A stretch of DNA of 64,000 nt, taken from contig OX465120.1 in NCBI GenBank assembly GCA_949987565.1, forward strand, positions 11,579,080 to 11,643,079, written 5' to 3'. Source of the stretch: Luidia sarsii. Lineage: Eukaryota; Echinodermata; Asteroidea; Paxillosida; Luidiidae. The position numbers were made by a program, and so were the translations under genes. Below, in pieces: positions 35,057-46,534 of the stretch (its first letter is position 1; every line of letters begins with the position of its first letter). The notes under the pieces are model-generated. The model did no database searches and was not told the DNA's origin. It was given only the letters and a program-made list of their open reading frames with translations.

Positions 35057-35255
35057 CATGGGGCCGCTAGTGGACGCTAGAATCGTGCGCCAAACCGCAC
35101 GATCACTGCTACGACGTCCGCAAACCGGTACACAGGAACTGGCAAAGCGGACATAAACAGACGCCGCAGCGCGCATTCTTCAGTTGCCTGATGAAGGTTA
35201 GCAGTTAGCAACCGAAACGTCGGCACATCGCGTGACTTTGATCACCCTTTCCACT
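35057..35255 (+). mobile_element. Penelope-like element 3' fragment, plus strand
   Basis: This matches the non-coding end of the minus-strand Penelope-like units at 45650-52200: TACGACGTCCGCAAACC, AGCGGACATAAACAGACGCC, TGCCTGATGAAGG, CCGAAACGTCGG and GTGACTTTGATCACCC. It is more diverged than those units are from each other, so it is an independent copy. No coding part is present. Confidence 0.65.
35113..35221 (+). ncRNA. Hammerhead-ribozyme-like motif
   Basis: All strands of a hammerhead are visible in order: GACGT (35113-35117) followed by C (a GUC cleavage triplet), GCAA (35120), TTGC (35184-35187), CTGATGA (35188-35194), a hairpin GGTT...AACC, then GAAACGTC (35214-35221). GACGT pairs with ACGTC (stem III), GCAA with TTGC (stem I), GGTT with AACC (stem II). 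Departures from the textbook core are one extra C after the cleavage position and one extra A after CTGATGA. Penelope-like elements are known to carry hammerheads. Activity is untested. Confidence 0.45.
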
Positions 35256-35632
35256 TATATAATTTTATAATTTATAATTAAGTGGGCCTGACGTTTCAAT
35301 CCTAACTGGACCTTTCTGGAAGGTCCTGTTAGGATCGAAATGTCAGGCTCACTAAATTATAAATTTTGGTAATTTTAGTGAGTAAGCAGTTTGCAACAAT
35401 TTTGTATATCACCTTATTTGAAAGTGCTATACAAAAATGTTGCAAACTGCTTACTGACAAAAATTACCCAAATACAAATCTTAAAATTTAGTGGGCCTGA
35501 CGTAATAATTATTAATAATGTATAATTAAGTGAATAAAAGAATGATGAGGTAATAAAGGTCTTGAGTACTTTGTGTTCATTTTGTCTGAAATATAGAATC
35601 AATTATCTGAAATATAGAATCAATTATAAACA

Positions 35633-38600
35633 CCCTCTACCCTCTACCCTCTACCCTCTACCCTCTACCCTCTACCCTCTACCCTCTACCCTCTACCCTC
35701 TACCCTCTACCCTCTACCCTCTACCCTCTACCCTCTACCCTCTACCCTCTACCCTCTACCCTCTACCCTCTACCCTCTACCCTCTACCCTCTACCCTCTA
35801 CCCTCTACCCTCTACCCTCTACCCTCTACCCTCTACCCTCTACCCTCTACCCTCTACCCTCTACCCTCTACCCTCTACCCTCTACCCTCTACCCTCTACC
35901 CTCTACCCTCTACCCTCTACCCTCTACCCTCTACCCTCTACCCTCTACCCTCTACCCTCTACCCTCTACCCTCTACCCTCTACCCTCTACCCTCTACCCT
36001 CTACCCTCTACCCTCTACCCTCTACCCTCTACCCTCTACCCTCTACCCTCTACCCTCTACCCTCTACCCTCTACCCTCTACCCTCTACCCTCTACCCTCT
36101 ACCCTCTACCCTCTACCCTCTACCCTCTACCCTCTACCCTCTACCCTCTACCCTCTACCCTCTACCCTCTACCCTCTACCCTCTACCCTCTACCCTCTAC
36201 CCTCTACCCTCTACCCTCTACCCTCTACCCTCTACCCTCTACCCTCTACCCTCTACCCTCTACCCTCTACCCTCTACCCTCTACCCTCTACCCTCTACCC
36301 TCTACCCTCTACCCTCTACCCTCTACCCTCTACCCTCTACCCTCTACCCTCTACCCTCTACCCTCTACCCTCTACCCTCTACCCTCTACCCTCTACCCTC
36401 TACCCTCTACCCTCTACCCTCTACCCTCTACCCTCTACCCTCTACCCTCTACCCTCTACCCTCTACCCTCTACCCTCTACCCTCTACCCTCTACCCTCTA
36501 CCCTCTACCCTCTACCCTCTACCCTCTACCCTCTACCCTCTACCCTCTACCCTCTACCCTCTACCCTCTACCCTCTACCCTCTACCCTCTACCCTCTACC
36601 CTCTACCCTCTACCCTCTACCCTCTACCCTCTACCCTCTACCCTCTACCCTCTACCCTCTACCCTCTACCCTCTACCCTCTACCCTCTACCCTCTACCCT
36701 CTACCCTCTACCCTCTACCCTCTACCCTCTACCCTCTACCCTCTACCCTCTACCCTCTACCCTCTACCCTCTACCCTCTACCCTCTACCCTCTACCCTCT
36801 ACCCTCTACCCTCTACCCTCTACCCTCTACCCTCTACCCTCTACCCTCTACCCTCTACCCTCTACCCTCTACCCTCTACCCTCTACCCTCTACCCTCTAC
36901 CCTCTACCCTCTACCCTCTACCCTCTACCCTCTACCCTCTACCCTCTACCCTCTACCCTCTACCCTCTACCCTCTACCCTCTACCCTCTACCCTCTACCC
37001 TCTACCCTCTACCCTCTACCCTCTACCCTCTACCCTCTACCCTCTACCCTCTACCCTCTACCCTCTACCCTCTACCCTCTACCCTCTACCCTCTACCCTC
37101 TACCCTCTACCCTCTACCCTCTACCCTCTACCCTCTACCCTCTACCCTCTACCCTCTACCCTCTACCCTCTACCCTCTACCCTCTACCCTCTACCCTCTA
37201 CCCTCTACCCTCTACCCTCTACCCTCTACCCTCTACCCTCTACCCTCTACCCTCTACCCTCTACCCTCTACCCTCTACCCTCTACCCTCTACCCTCTACC
37301 CTCTACCCTCTACCCTCTACCCTCTACCCTCTACCCTCTACCCTCTACCCTCTACCCTCTACCCTCTACCCTCTACCCTCTACCCTCTACCCTCTACCCT
37401 CTACCCTCTACCCTCTACCCTCTACCCTCTACCCTCTACCCTCTACCCTCTACCCTCTACCCTCTACCCTCTACCCTCTACCCTCTACCCTCTACCCTCT
37501 ACCCTCTACCCTCTACCCTCTACCCTCTACCCTCTACCCTCTACCCTCTACCCTCTACCCTCTACCCTCTACCCTCTACCCTCTACCCTCTACCCTCTAC
37601 CCTCTACCCTCTACCCTCTACCCTCTACCCTCTACCCTCTACCCTCTACCCTCTACCCTCTACCCTCTACCCTCTACCCTCTACCCTCTACCCTCTACCC
37701 TCTACCCTCTACCCTCTACCCTCTACCCTCTACCCTCTACCCTCTACCCTCTACCCTCTACCCTCTACCCTCTACCCTCTACCCTCTACCCTCTACCCTC
37801 TACCCTCTACCCTCTACCCTCTACCCTCTACCCTCTACCCTCTACCCTCTACCCTCTACCCTCTACCCTCTACCCTCTACCCTCTACCCTCTACCCTCTA
37901 CCCTCTACCCTCTACCCTCTACCCTCTACCCTCTACCCTCTACCCTCTACCCTCTACCCTCTACCCTCTACCCTCTACCCTCTACCCTCTACCCTCTACC
38001 CTCTACCCTCTACCCTCTACCCTCTACCCTCTACCCTCTACCCTCTACCCTCTACCCTCTACCCTCTACCCTCTACCCTCTACCCTCTACCCTCTACCCT
38101 CTACCCTCTACCCTCTACCCTCTACCCTCTACCCTCTACCCTCTACCCTCTACCCTCTACCCTCTACCCTCTACCCTCTACCCTCTACCCTCTACCCTCT
38201 ACCCTCTACCCTCTACCCTCTACCCTCTACCCTCTACCCTCTACCCTCTACCCTCTACCCTCTACCCTCTACCCTCTACCCTCTACCCTCTACCCTCTAC
38301 CCTCTACCCTCTACCCTCTACCCTCTACCCTCTACCCTCTACCCTCTACCCTCTACCCTCTACCCTCTACCCTCTACCCTCTACCCTCTACCCTCTACCC
38401 TCTACCCTCTACCCTCTACCCTCTACCCTCTACCCTCTACCCTCTACCCTCTACCCTCTACCCTCTACCCTCTACCCTCTACCCTCTACCCTCTACCCTC
38501 TACCCTCTACCCTCTACCCTCTACCCTCTACCCTCTACCCTCTACCCTCTACCCTCTACCCTCTACCCTCTACCCTCTACCCTCTACCCTCTACCCTCTA

Positions 38601-38949
38601 CCCTCTACCCTCTACCCTCTACCCTCTACCCTCTACCCTCTACCCTCTACCCTCTACCCTCTACCCTCTACCCTCTACCCTCTACCCTCTACCCTCTACC
38701 CTCTACCCTCTACCCTCTACCCTCTACCCTCTACCCTCTACCCTCTACCCTCTACCCTCTACCCTCTACCCTCTACCCTCTACCCTCTACCCTCTACCCT
38801 CTACCCTCTACCCTCTACCCTCTACCCTCTACCCTCTACCCTCTACCCTCTACCCTCTACCCTCTACCCTCTACCCTCTACCCTCTACCCTCTACCCTCT
38901 ACCCTCTACCCTCTACCCTCTACCCTCTACCCTCTACCCTCTACCCTCT
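35633..38949. repeat. (CCCTCTA)n heptamer array, 3.3 kb, about 474 copies
   Basis: The array starts after AATTATAAACA and ends at CTCTCTGTTATCG. The 60-base line register advances by four with no slip from end to end, so by eye every unit is identical. Seven is coprime to three, so all plus-strand frames read LYPLPST without a stop, which explains a 1156-residue frame that is not a gene. TAGAGGG resembles, but is not, the metazoan telomere hexamer TTAGGG. Confidence 0.97.
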
Positions 38950-39450
38950 CTGTTATCGATTTTTCTCGTATTTTCGTTTCGTCGGGGGTCTTGGCGCTTT
39001 TTTTGTGGCTACCCATAATCCTTTTCGGTTGAATTATTTCTCAACCGGAAGGCGGGTCACAGCCACTTCCTGTGACCTCCTGCCCCATGACAGCTGAGTA
39101 CTCAGCCCGGAATGGCAGGGAGGCCACGTGCAACTTTCCCCGCCCCCCTCCGCCGAGCGCTCAACTCGGGGGGACAAGTAGGTCACACCACGGTTACCGT
39201 CACGCATTTGTTCGGCTGAGTCCGTTCAGCTAACTATGCCTTTTCTCAACTGAGCGCTCAGCTTCGATCAAGCAAAGAAAGCCACGACACTTCCCCAACC
39301 AGAAACTGACGGCAACTGTCCCGGCTTGACTTGCTGAGCGCTCAACAAGCTACACCAGTAGGCTACCGCTGCTTCTGCCAACTCTACTGCAAATGACACT
39401 CTTATACATTAAATGCCTTTAAATACAAAGAAGTTAGGCTAAAAAATACT
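38950..39450. other. GC-rich tract with repeated palindromes
   Basis: Clearly more GC-rich than its surroundings. It holds GCTGAGTACTCAGC (39093-39106), CTGAGCGCTCAG (39250-39261), a second TGAGCGCTCA (39335-39344) and GAGCGCTC (39155-39162). No long open frame starts here. It could be a promoter-like region or part of an unrecognised element. Confidence 0.5.
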
Positions 39451-39451
39451 C

Positions 39452-39680
39452 TGCAGGCACCGGGCCTCGAACCTGCAATCTGCGGACTGACTGCAGCACG
39501 GCTATATGTCTGCGCCACGGTTCGCTCTGCCTTGTACTCGGTGTATGACAGTGATGTACCTTCGCTATAAATACACAGAAAGGAAGGGCATGAGTGAAAG
39601 GTAAGAAATGTAAAACATGAAAATTTACAGAGACAATAATGATTACGTTCCCAAACTGCTTAACATCACAAACAAATCAT
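39452..39680 (-). mobile_element. tRNA-like SINE copy 1, minus strand
   Basis: On the minus strand GAACCGTGGCGCAG (A-box region) and GCAGGTTCGAGGCCCGG (B box) frame a tRNA-like head. A body shared with 39896-40115 follows (CGGTGTATGACAGTGATG, AGGAAGGGCATGAGTG, AATGATTACGTTCCC). The head is not a foldable tRNA gene with matched acceptor ends. Confidence 0.65.
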
Positions 39681-39895
39681 AATAACAAGTTAATCGTGGC
39701 AAATTACATAGACAACAATGATTAATTTCGCATACAACTTAACTTCACAATCACATCATAATAATAATAATGACTTTTCTTGAATAGCGCCAAAATCACA
39801 TTAAAACAATTATAGGTCTCCTACAACTCTACTGCAAATGACACTCTGATACATTGCCTTGAAATACACAGAAAGTAAATAAAAAACGTAATCTG

Positions 39896-40115
39896 CAGGC
39901 ACCGGGCCTCGAACCTTCGATCTGCACACCGACTGCAGCACGGCTATGTGACTGCGCCACGGTTCGCTCTGTCTTGTAGTCGGTGTATGACAGTGATGTA
40001 CCTTCGCTGTAAATACAAAGAAAGGAAGGGCATGAGTGAAAGGTAAGAAATGTAAAACATGACAAATTACAGAGACAATAATGATTACGTTCCCAAACTG
40101 CTTAACATCACAAAC
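39896..40115 (-). mobile_element. tRNA-like SINE copy 2, minus strand
   Basis: Second copy 444 bp from the first, with scattered differences (GAACCTTCGATCTGCAC against GAACCTGCAATCTGCGG). The spacer also carries related sequence (CAACTCTACTGCAAATGACA at both 39379 and 39823), so the repeated unit is about 444 bp. Confidence 0.65.
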
Positions 40116-41430
40116 TAATCATAATAATAACAATAATAATGAACTGTCTTGTATACCGCCAAAAAATACCCTTACGGCGGCACTTCACATTCAAAGCAGT
40201 TTTAGGTCTTCTAATAAAAATACAAACGCACTTACATAAAATTATTACATTACATTATCATAATTCCATTAATATTTTTGCATTATTAGGCATATCAGGG
40301 ATTATACATAATACAAATAGGCCTACACGTGTGGACACCGACTATGGCGGAAATACATACAAAACAGATGGATGTGGCTGCACTGATTATAAGCTGGTAC
40401 TTTTGTCATTCAACAGATATTAATTTCAAGTTACGAACCTTTGAAAATATTATACCTCATTCAAGCTCAGTTTATCTCTTAACCTAAGCGTTGTCATAGC
40501 AGCACGGATGCAAGAATGCCTTGCGGGGGTTTCTCGCGACCATTTTTGCCAGTAATGAAATAATTACCATAGGCTCATTGACGTAAGCCGTGTTTTCATC
40601 CAACAAATAATAGACGAATTAAATTCCGTTTGCAACTAACATGCTACAGACTCAGAGTCCCTAAAGGGACATTCGTTAAAAACAAACCAATACAAAATAA
40701 CAATTCGTCCTTTCGTTCGTTTTTTTCGTGAGCATGAAATTATTTGGTGCGCTCGAAATAATGAACGAATTTTTATTTGTTTTGATTTGTGTTTTCATCT
40801 TTATGTCCCTTTCGGGGCTCCGTACAATGCCGCGCATGCTGTGCACAATACGATCATGGGACGCGATGCGGGACCGTTGTTGGCTGTGGCGAGAAAACAG
40901 ATCGACATTATTATTAAAGACAAGAAAAGAATCATACTTCGGCCATTAACCCCCCCCCCCCCCCCCCAGCGTATGGTTTGTACGCTAATTATTGTGAAAG
41001 GCCCCTTACTTTACAGGGTCATATTCTTCTTGAACTGATGAAAAAACACACAATTAAGGGTATTTTGTTATACGCAAACAATGCAATTATGCGAATGACG
41101 GGCAACAAAGTGCATTGTACAATTTTTCACACGTTTCCTTCATCCTTTAAAGACCGCATTGAGTGAGCTGAGATAAATGACTTCGAACCTAGTGGTAAAA
41201 AAGCGTCTTTTAGACTGGTAATGGCATTCTAACTCGTGATAAAAAGACCATCACCTTTGCCTTCCAGATAGGCTAGTGAAGCTGTTTTACCTCTACTCCG
41301 ACTACAATAAAGACGCTTTACAAATCAGATATCGTATTCACACGATTTAATAGTGGACAATACCAAAATTATTGGTTCTTTTGGATATGGCAGTAAGGAA
41401 TAAAATAATCATCAATACACCGATTGGGCG
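40116..41430. other. Intergenic DNA, no gene recognised
   Basis: Frames at 40139-40423, 40728-40949 and 40787-41038 are short and match no family. An 18-C homopolymer lies at 40950-40967. Confidence 0.5.
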
Positions 41431-41626
41431 ACCAATGTTTACATGCCATCAGGTGACTTATAGTGGGTATTTTTGCATCTCATTTGGTGCAGAACAGGAG
41501 TGGAAATGAGCAAAGAAGACTATCATATTGTCCACATTCTTTTCTGTACATTTCCATCGCTGCTCTGGGAGAAAAAAGATGAAAAAATACCCACTATAAG
41601 TCACGTGATGGCATGTAAACATTGGT
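41431..41626. mobile_element. Fold-back MITE, 196 bp
   Basis: Left end ACCAATGTTTACATGCCATC and the following TGACTTATAGTGGGTATTTTT are matched in inverted orientation by AAAAATACCCACTATAAGTCA and ...GATGGCATGTAAACATTGGT. Non-coding centre. Confidence 0.85.
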
Positions 41627-41700
41627 TCTGCAATCAGTCTATTGTAGGATTGGTACAGATAACTTTCAAACCACTGCTTGCATTCCTTTCATGGAAAATC

Positions 41701-41768
41701 AAGGGCTGCATAGCTCACATGGTAAGAGCACTGGTATGCAAAACCAGAGGTATCAGGTTCAAATCCAG
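41701..41768 (+). mobile_element. tRNA-derived SINE head
   Basis: GGGCTGCATAGCTCACATGG, an anticodon-like arm CTGG-TATGCAAA-ACCAG and GGTTCAAATCC. No matching 3' acceptor strand, so not a functional tRNA. Confidence 0.6.
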
Positions 41769-41879
41769 GTCGTCAAAGTTTTCTTTGCATTTTTTTTCAA
41801 CGTGTACAAAACTTTCCGCTTAAGTTTTAATGTCAATCGTTGGACTTGAATTGAAAAAGCTCCGTCCACTTTCTGTGAT

Positions 41880-42085
41880 CCATGAGCTGCTGTAGCCAAA
41901 CAACAATTGGTTGCATCTGAATGAAAGCGGCTTTTAATGATCGAATTGCTTCTGACTGGCGCCCCCCCCCCCACCCTGGCAAGGACTGGATTAAGGGCTG
42001 CATAGCTCAGATGGAAGAGCACTGGAACGTTAATCCAGAGGTCCCGGGTTCATGTACCGGTCCACTCAGTTTTATATTCCAATTT
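41880..42085 (+). mobile_element. tRNA-derived SINE with body
   Basis: The body (GCTGTAGCCAAACAACAATTG, CTTCTGACTGGCG, a C-run at 41963) is followed by GGGCTGCATAGCTCAGATGG, the arm CTGGA-ACGTTAA-TCCAG (position of anticodon GTT) and CCCGGGTTCATG. The 3' acceptor strand does not pair with GGGCTGC. Inverted relatives lie at 33618 and 63575. Confidence 0.65.
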
Positions 42086-42116
42086 TTCAAAGTCAAATTG
42101 ACTTGTTTTATCATCT

Positions 42117-42182
42117 AAGGGCTGGATAGCTCACATGGAAAGAGCACTGGTATGCAAAACCAGAGGTCTCGGGTTCAAGTGC
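42117..42182 (+). mobile_element. tRNA-derived SINE head, third copy
   Basis: GGGCTGGATAGCTCACATGG, the same TATGCAAA loop as at 41701, and CTCGGGTTCAAGTGC. Three heads within 480 bp suggest repeated insertion at a preferred site or local duplication. Confidence 0.6.
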
Positions 42183-42189
42183 TTTGCCA

Positions 42190-43004
42190 TTTTTTTTTTT
42201 ATATTTGTTCAAAAAGTGACCAGTCAGTTTTTCAATTGTTTGTGTGACTCAAATTAAATCATGGCAAAATTGCTATTATAGTGCGTCAAATCTAAATGAG
42301 TTGAATATTACTTCTCAATGTCTTTAGCGCGACAAACATGTACAGATTATTAAAATGTCACATTTAATATAAACCAAAACCTTTCATATAATTTCAGTTA
42401 TTAATTTTGCCAGGCACTGAGTATTGCATAAATAATTACAGAACTTCATAAATTTACAACAAATGACGTGTTTTCACTTTGGTGAAACATTACGGTTTGC
42501 TTGTATAATGTAATGTATTGATATTGCTTTTTCAAGGGCCCTATTTAGTTTGTCAAAACTAGATAACTGTTGGTCAGCAAAAAGAGCATTTCTGCAACTA
42601 CAATACAATACTGGCAGCAAATATTCTGCAGCAAAGTGATTTCTATTAAATAAGACATGACATTGAAAGGTCACGTAGGGCCATTTTGTTTTCAATCGTA
42701 GGCCATGTCCAAAACGGGCTTCCAGTGCTACGACTAGGGCTATTGTCTTGGCATCTCTGTGTATTTCCAATAGGAGAAGACCTATGCCTACCTCTAGACG
42801 CCTGTTGCGGACACGGCCTTATTCTGTTGTCTATCAAATTGCCAATAAGTTCTTGTGGAACTCCAAGGCCTTGAGCAAACATCCCTTCAACTTTTACAAG
42901 CATGGACATCATTGCTTTTAAGGAAGTATCCCAATGACTTTCGAAAGATTCTGTAAAGTCTTTAATAATTTTTATGAAAATTGTATGCATCAAACTGAAA
43001 GCAA
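42190..43004. other. AT-rich intergenic DNA with two unassigned minus-strand frames
   Basis: Overlapping minus-strand frames at 42474-42770 (98 residues) and 42646-42993 (115 residues) have a protein-like composition but match nothing I recognise and lack clear splice sites. They may be a remnant of a single frame-shifted gene. Confidence 0.35.
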
Positions 43005-43107
43005 GGGTATGGGCACTAGATTTCCAAGATTATTGTTGTTCCCCGCTGCTTTTTGATCTTTTCTTGAATTCACCGCCATCTTGGAAATCTAGTGCTCATA
43101 GCCTCGT
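43005..43107. mobile_element. Short fold-back element
   Basis: GGGCACTAGATTTCCAAGAT at the left and ATCTTGGAAATCTAGTGCTC at the right are inverted repeats about 100 bp apart. Non-coding. Confidence 0.75.
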
Positions 43108-43484
43108 TATTGGCTGAATGCATAACATTTGCATGAATATTAAGAAAGACCTTTTGCATCACAAGCACCCTGAGCTCAGAAATGCAAAGCAAGATTCTAT
43201 TCCAAACCAGTCCTTACCTCAAGTCATCTTCACAGTATTTCCTATTATAGCCTCATGTCATTACTTAGGAGTGTGTCTTCACTTCAATTGATTCAATCGT
43301 AAGTACATGTAATTGCAAGATGGCTGACAGCCCTGTCTGATCCACTCCATCAAGCCCAGGGCTCTCAAGTCTTCTGCCACATTCATCAGCTCCTAACTCC
43401 TCAAGTTCTTAATAGATAGAGGGCCTGACCTTTCTCAAAGGTCCATTGAGAACAGTCCTGCTAGGCCCTCTAACCTTGCAGATT
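43108..43484. other. Intergenic DNA
   Basis: No gene recognised. A small relative of the GGGCCTGAC MITE family (GAGGGCCTGACC... GCTAGGCCCTC) lies at 43420-43472. Confidence 0.4.
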
Positions 43485-45655
43485 TATGTATTGCAGGTCA
43501 TTTCAGTCACTCAGCAGGTTGCAACAGTTTTTGTATTAACTTCATGCTCAAGTTTTTGTTGGGAACTCAGGTCGGGTCAATGTCTAGTAGTTTCGCCACC
43601 TTCGTCTTGCATTTGTTGGGGCCAACATCGTCTCCTGAGGGCAGGAAAATCAAACAAAATACAATGTCATGATAAAGGCAGAGGTAAAAGCAGAGGCAGA
43701 AAGAGGAACAGAGACAGAGAGAGAGGCAGGGACAGAGGCAGAGATAGAGACAGAGACAAAGGCAGAAGCAGAGGCAGAAGCAGTGGCAGAGGCAGAGAGA
43801 CACAGAGGAAGAGGAAGAGGCAGAAGGAGGGGCAGAGGTAGAGACAGATACAGGCAATGGCAGTCAGAGGCAGAGACAGACAGAGGCATAGAAAGTCACA
43901 GATAAAGATCAAGAGGAAGAGACAGAGGCAGAGACAGAGGCAGAGATAGAGACAGGAAAAATAAACACAATACACTGTTATGATGAAAGCAGAGGTAAAA
44001 GCAGAGAGGCTGAGAAAGAGACAGACACAGAGACAGACATAGAGGCATAGACACTACCGATCAAGAGGAAGTGACAGATGCAGAGACAGAGGCAGAGATA
44101 GAGACAGGAAAAATAAACACAATACACTGTTATGATGAATGCAGAGGTAAAAGCAGAGAGGCTGAGAAAGAGACAGACACAGAGACAGACACAGAGGCAT
44201 AGACACTACCGATCAAGAGGAAGAGACAGATGCAGAGACAGACAGAGATAGAGACAGGATAATTACACACAATACACTGTTTTGAGCAGAGACAGAGGCA
44301 GAGACAAAGACAGAGCCAGAGGCAGAGGCAGAAGCAGAGGAAGAGGTAGAGGAAGAGACAAAGACAATGACAGAGATAGAGGCAGAGATAGATATAGAGA
44401 TAGAGACAGAGACAGAGACAGAGACAGTAGCAGAGAAAGGTAGAGGCAGAGGAAGAGACAGTGGAAGAGGCAGAGGAAGAGGCAGAGGAAGTGGTGGAGG
44501 CAGAGGCGGAGGTTGAGGCAAAGCAAAGGCAGAGGCAAAGGCAGAGCCAGAGCCAGAGTCAGAGGTGGACTCAGAGGCAGAGGATGGAGGCAGAGACAGA
44601 GATAGAGGCAGGAAAATGAAACACAATATATGGTTATGATGAAAATAAAGGTAACACTAACAGCAGAGAGGCAAAGACAGAGACAGATGTAGAGTGTGAG
44701 GCTGAGGCAGAGAGAGGTAGAGGCAGCAGCAGAGGTAGAGACAGTGGCAAAGACAGAGGCAGAGGGACAGGCAGAGGTTGAGGTGGAAGCAAAGGCAGAG
44801 AGTCAGGCAGAGGTAGAGACAGGCAGAGGTAGAGACAGGCAGAGGTAGAGACAGGTAGAGACAGGCAGAGGTAGAGACAGGCAGAGGTAGAGACAGGCAG
44901 AGGTAGAGACAGGCAGAGGTACATGTAGAGACAGAGATAGAGGCAGGAAAATGAAACACAATAAACGGTAAAGACAGAGGCAGAGGTAGAGACAGAGGCG
45001 GAGGCAGAGGTGGAGGCAGAGGCGGAGGCAGAGGCGGAGGAGGAGGGAGAGGCAGAGGCAGAGGCAGAGGCGGAGGCGGAGGGAGAGGCAGAGGCAGAGA
45101 TAGAGGCAGGAAAATCTAACACAATATACGGTTATGATGAAAACAGGTAAAAGCAGAGAGGCAAAGACAGATGTAGAGTGTGAGGCTGAGGCAGAGAGGT
45201 AGAGGCAACGGCAGAGGCAGAGACAGTGGCAAAGTCAGAAGCAGACATAGAGGCAGGAAAATCGAACACAATATACGGTTATGATGAAAACAGAGGTAAA
45301 GAAGAGAGGCAAATAAAGAGACAGAGGAGGAGGTACAGGCAAAGAGAGGTAGAGGCAGAGGCGGAGGTGAATGCAGTGGCTGAGGCAGTGAGAGGCAGTG
45401 GTAGAGAAAGAGGAAGAGACAGAGGCAATGACAGAAACAGAGACAGAGGCAGAGATAGCCGCAGGAAAATCAAAAACAATACACTGTTAAGATGAAAGCA
45501 GAGGTAAAAGCAGAGAGGCAAAGACAGAGACAGAGGCAGAGTGTGAGGCTAAGGTGGAGGCGGAGGGAGGGGCAGAAGCAGAGAGAGGCAGAGGCAGAGA
45601 CAGAGGAAAAGGCAGAGGCAGAGAAAGAGAAAAATACCCAGAAAAGCATACCGAT
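43485..45655. repeat. GGCAGA-type simple-repeat modules, left block
   Basis: Repeats of a module: a leader (TCAAGTTTTTGTTGGG, TGTCTAGTAGTTTCGCC, GCATTTGTTGG, GGGCAGGAAAATCAAAC, TATGATGAAGGCAGAGG) followed by long (GGCAGA)/(GACAGA) runs. Tandem copies of about 150 bp lie at 43953, 44105 and 44255, and a 16-bp unit (GGCAGAGGTAGAGACA) runs across 44812-44925. The EAEA/SASA frames on both strands are artefacts. Confidence 0.85.
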
Positions 45656-45952
45656 AGAAATGAAGGGGTTGTTCATCGCGGTGGTACAGGTAAGGAGAAG
45701 GGTGATCAAAGTCGTGCGATGTATCGTTGCTGGTAGCGATGTTTCGGTTGCTGGAACTGCTCACCTTCATCAGGCAATGGAAGAATGTGTGCTGTGGCGT
45801 CCGTTTACATCGCTCCTGTACGGTGGTTTGCGGACGTAGTGGTTGATCATGCTGTTTGGCGCATGGATCTGGCATCCTCCAGCGGCCCCGCACATGGTGG
45901 GGTGATGGTTGTTGTCGTCGTCGTAGTGGTGCGTCGTCCATTTATATCTGCT

Positions 45953-46534
45953 TCACCAGCTCCTGTACGCAGTGTCAACACTGCTGTCCTGGTTGAGGTT
46001 GTTGTGGCGAAGGCGGATGTGGAAGGCCTCCTTCATGTGCCTGGTGTACCAGTGTTGTTCACGGTCGATACACCGCACATCGTCCCAATTAGGCCAGTGT
46101 CCAGCTAACCAAGAGTGCTCAGCTACTGCAGATCTGTCCACACAGGAGAGTCTCACGTCACGCTGATGCTCCTTGATCCTGTCAACGATGGGCCTGCCGG
46201 TTTCACCGATGTAGACCTGGTCGCACTCGCCACATGGAATCTTGTAGACGACACCTCCACGTCTTCCCAAGGGGACAGGGTCCTTTGGGTGGACAAGCTG
46301 GTTCCTCAAGGTGGTAGAAGAGCAAATCTTAGTATGGATGCCGTGTTCTTTGAGGATTCTCCTCAGCTGTCTGGAGACGCCGTCCATGAAGGGGAGTACA
46401 GTGAAGGACTTGTACTCAACCCGCTCTGTATTGGTGTCCACCTTTGGTCTTGAAGACAGCCGGATGAAGGGGCTTGGGTACTCGTTGGCTGTCAGGGCAG
46501 CGCGTACAACATTTAAGAGCACATTGCTGTTCAA
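45953..46534 (-). mobile_element. Penelope-like element GIY-YIG domain, unit 1
   Basis: A 193-residue open frame. The region before the nuclease (FTVLPFMDGVSRQLRRILKE, then TLRNQLVHPKD) is typical of the linker after a Penelope-type reverse transcriptase. The GIY-YIG core follows: GVVYKIPC, VYIGETGR, then RIKEH and AVAEHSW. The GIY-YIG nuclease nicks DNA for target-primed insertion. No reverse-transcriptase motif is present, so the copy is 5'-truncated and non-autonomous. Its tail (SVDTAYRSW) differs from the other units. Confidence 0.75.

Larger units (their letters stand above)
35021..35503. mobile_element. Nested fold-back MITEs interrupted by a Penelope-like fragment
   Basis: A half element (TAATTTAGTGGGCCTGACAT, ending at AACAGGACC) is broken at about 35056 by the Penelope-type 3' fragment. 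A complete small fold-back follows (35275-35366, GTGGGCCTGACG / TGTCAGGCTCAC). A further inverted stretch (GTAAGCAGTTTGCAACA / TGTTGCAAACTGCTTAC) runs to 35503. Confidence 0.7.

Noticed and set aside
35633..38949. Telomere or interstitial telomere
   Set aside because: The unit is CCCTCTA, not CCCTAA, it lies between unique sequences, and no canonical telomere hexamer run is present.
35562..39032. A 1156-residue open frame of LYPLPST repeats
   Set aside because: It is a by-product of a 7-bp repeat, which reads the same seven residues in all three plus frames. There is no domain or gene structure.
42000..42072. Functional tRNA-Asn (GTT)-like gene
   Set aside because: D and anticodon arms look right, but the 3' acceptor strand does not pair with GGGCTGC and the T arm is damaged, so it is a SINE head.
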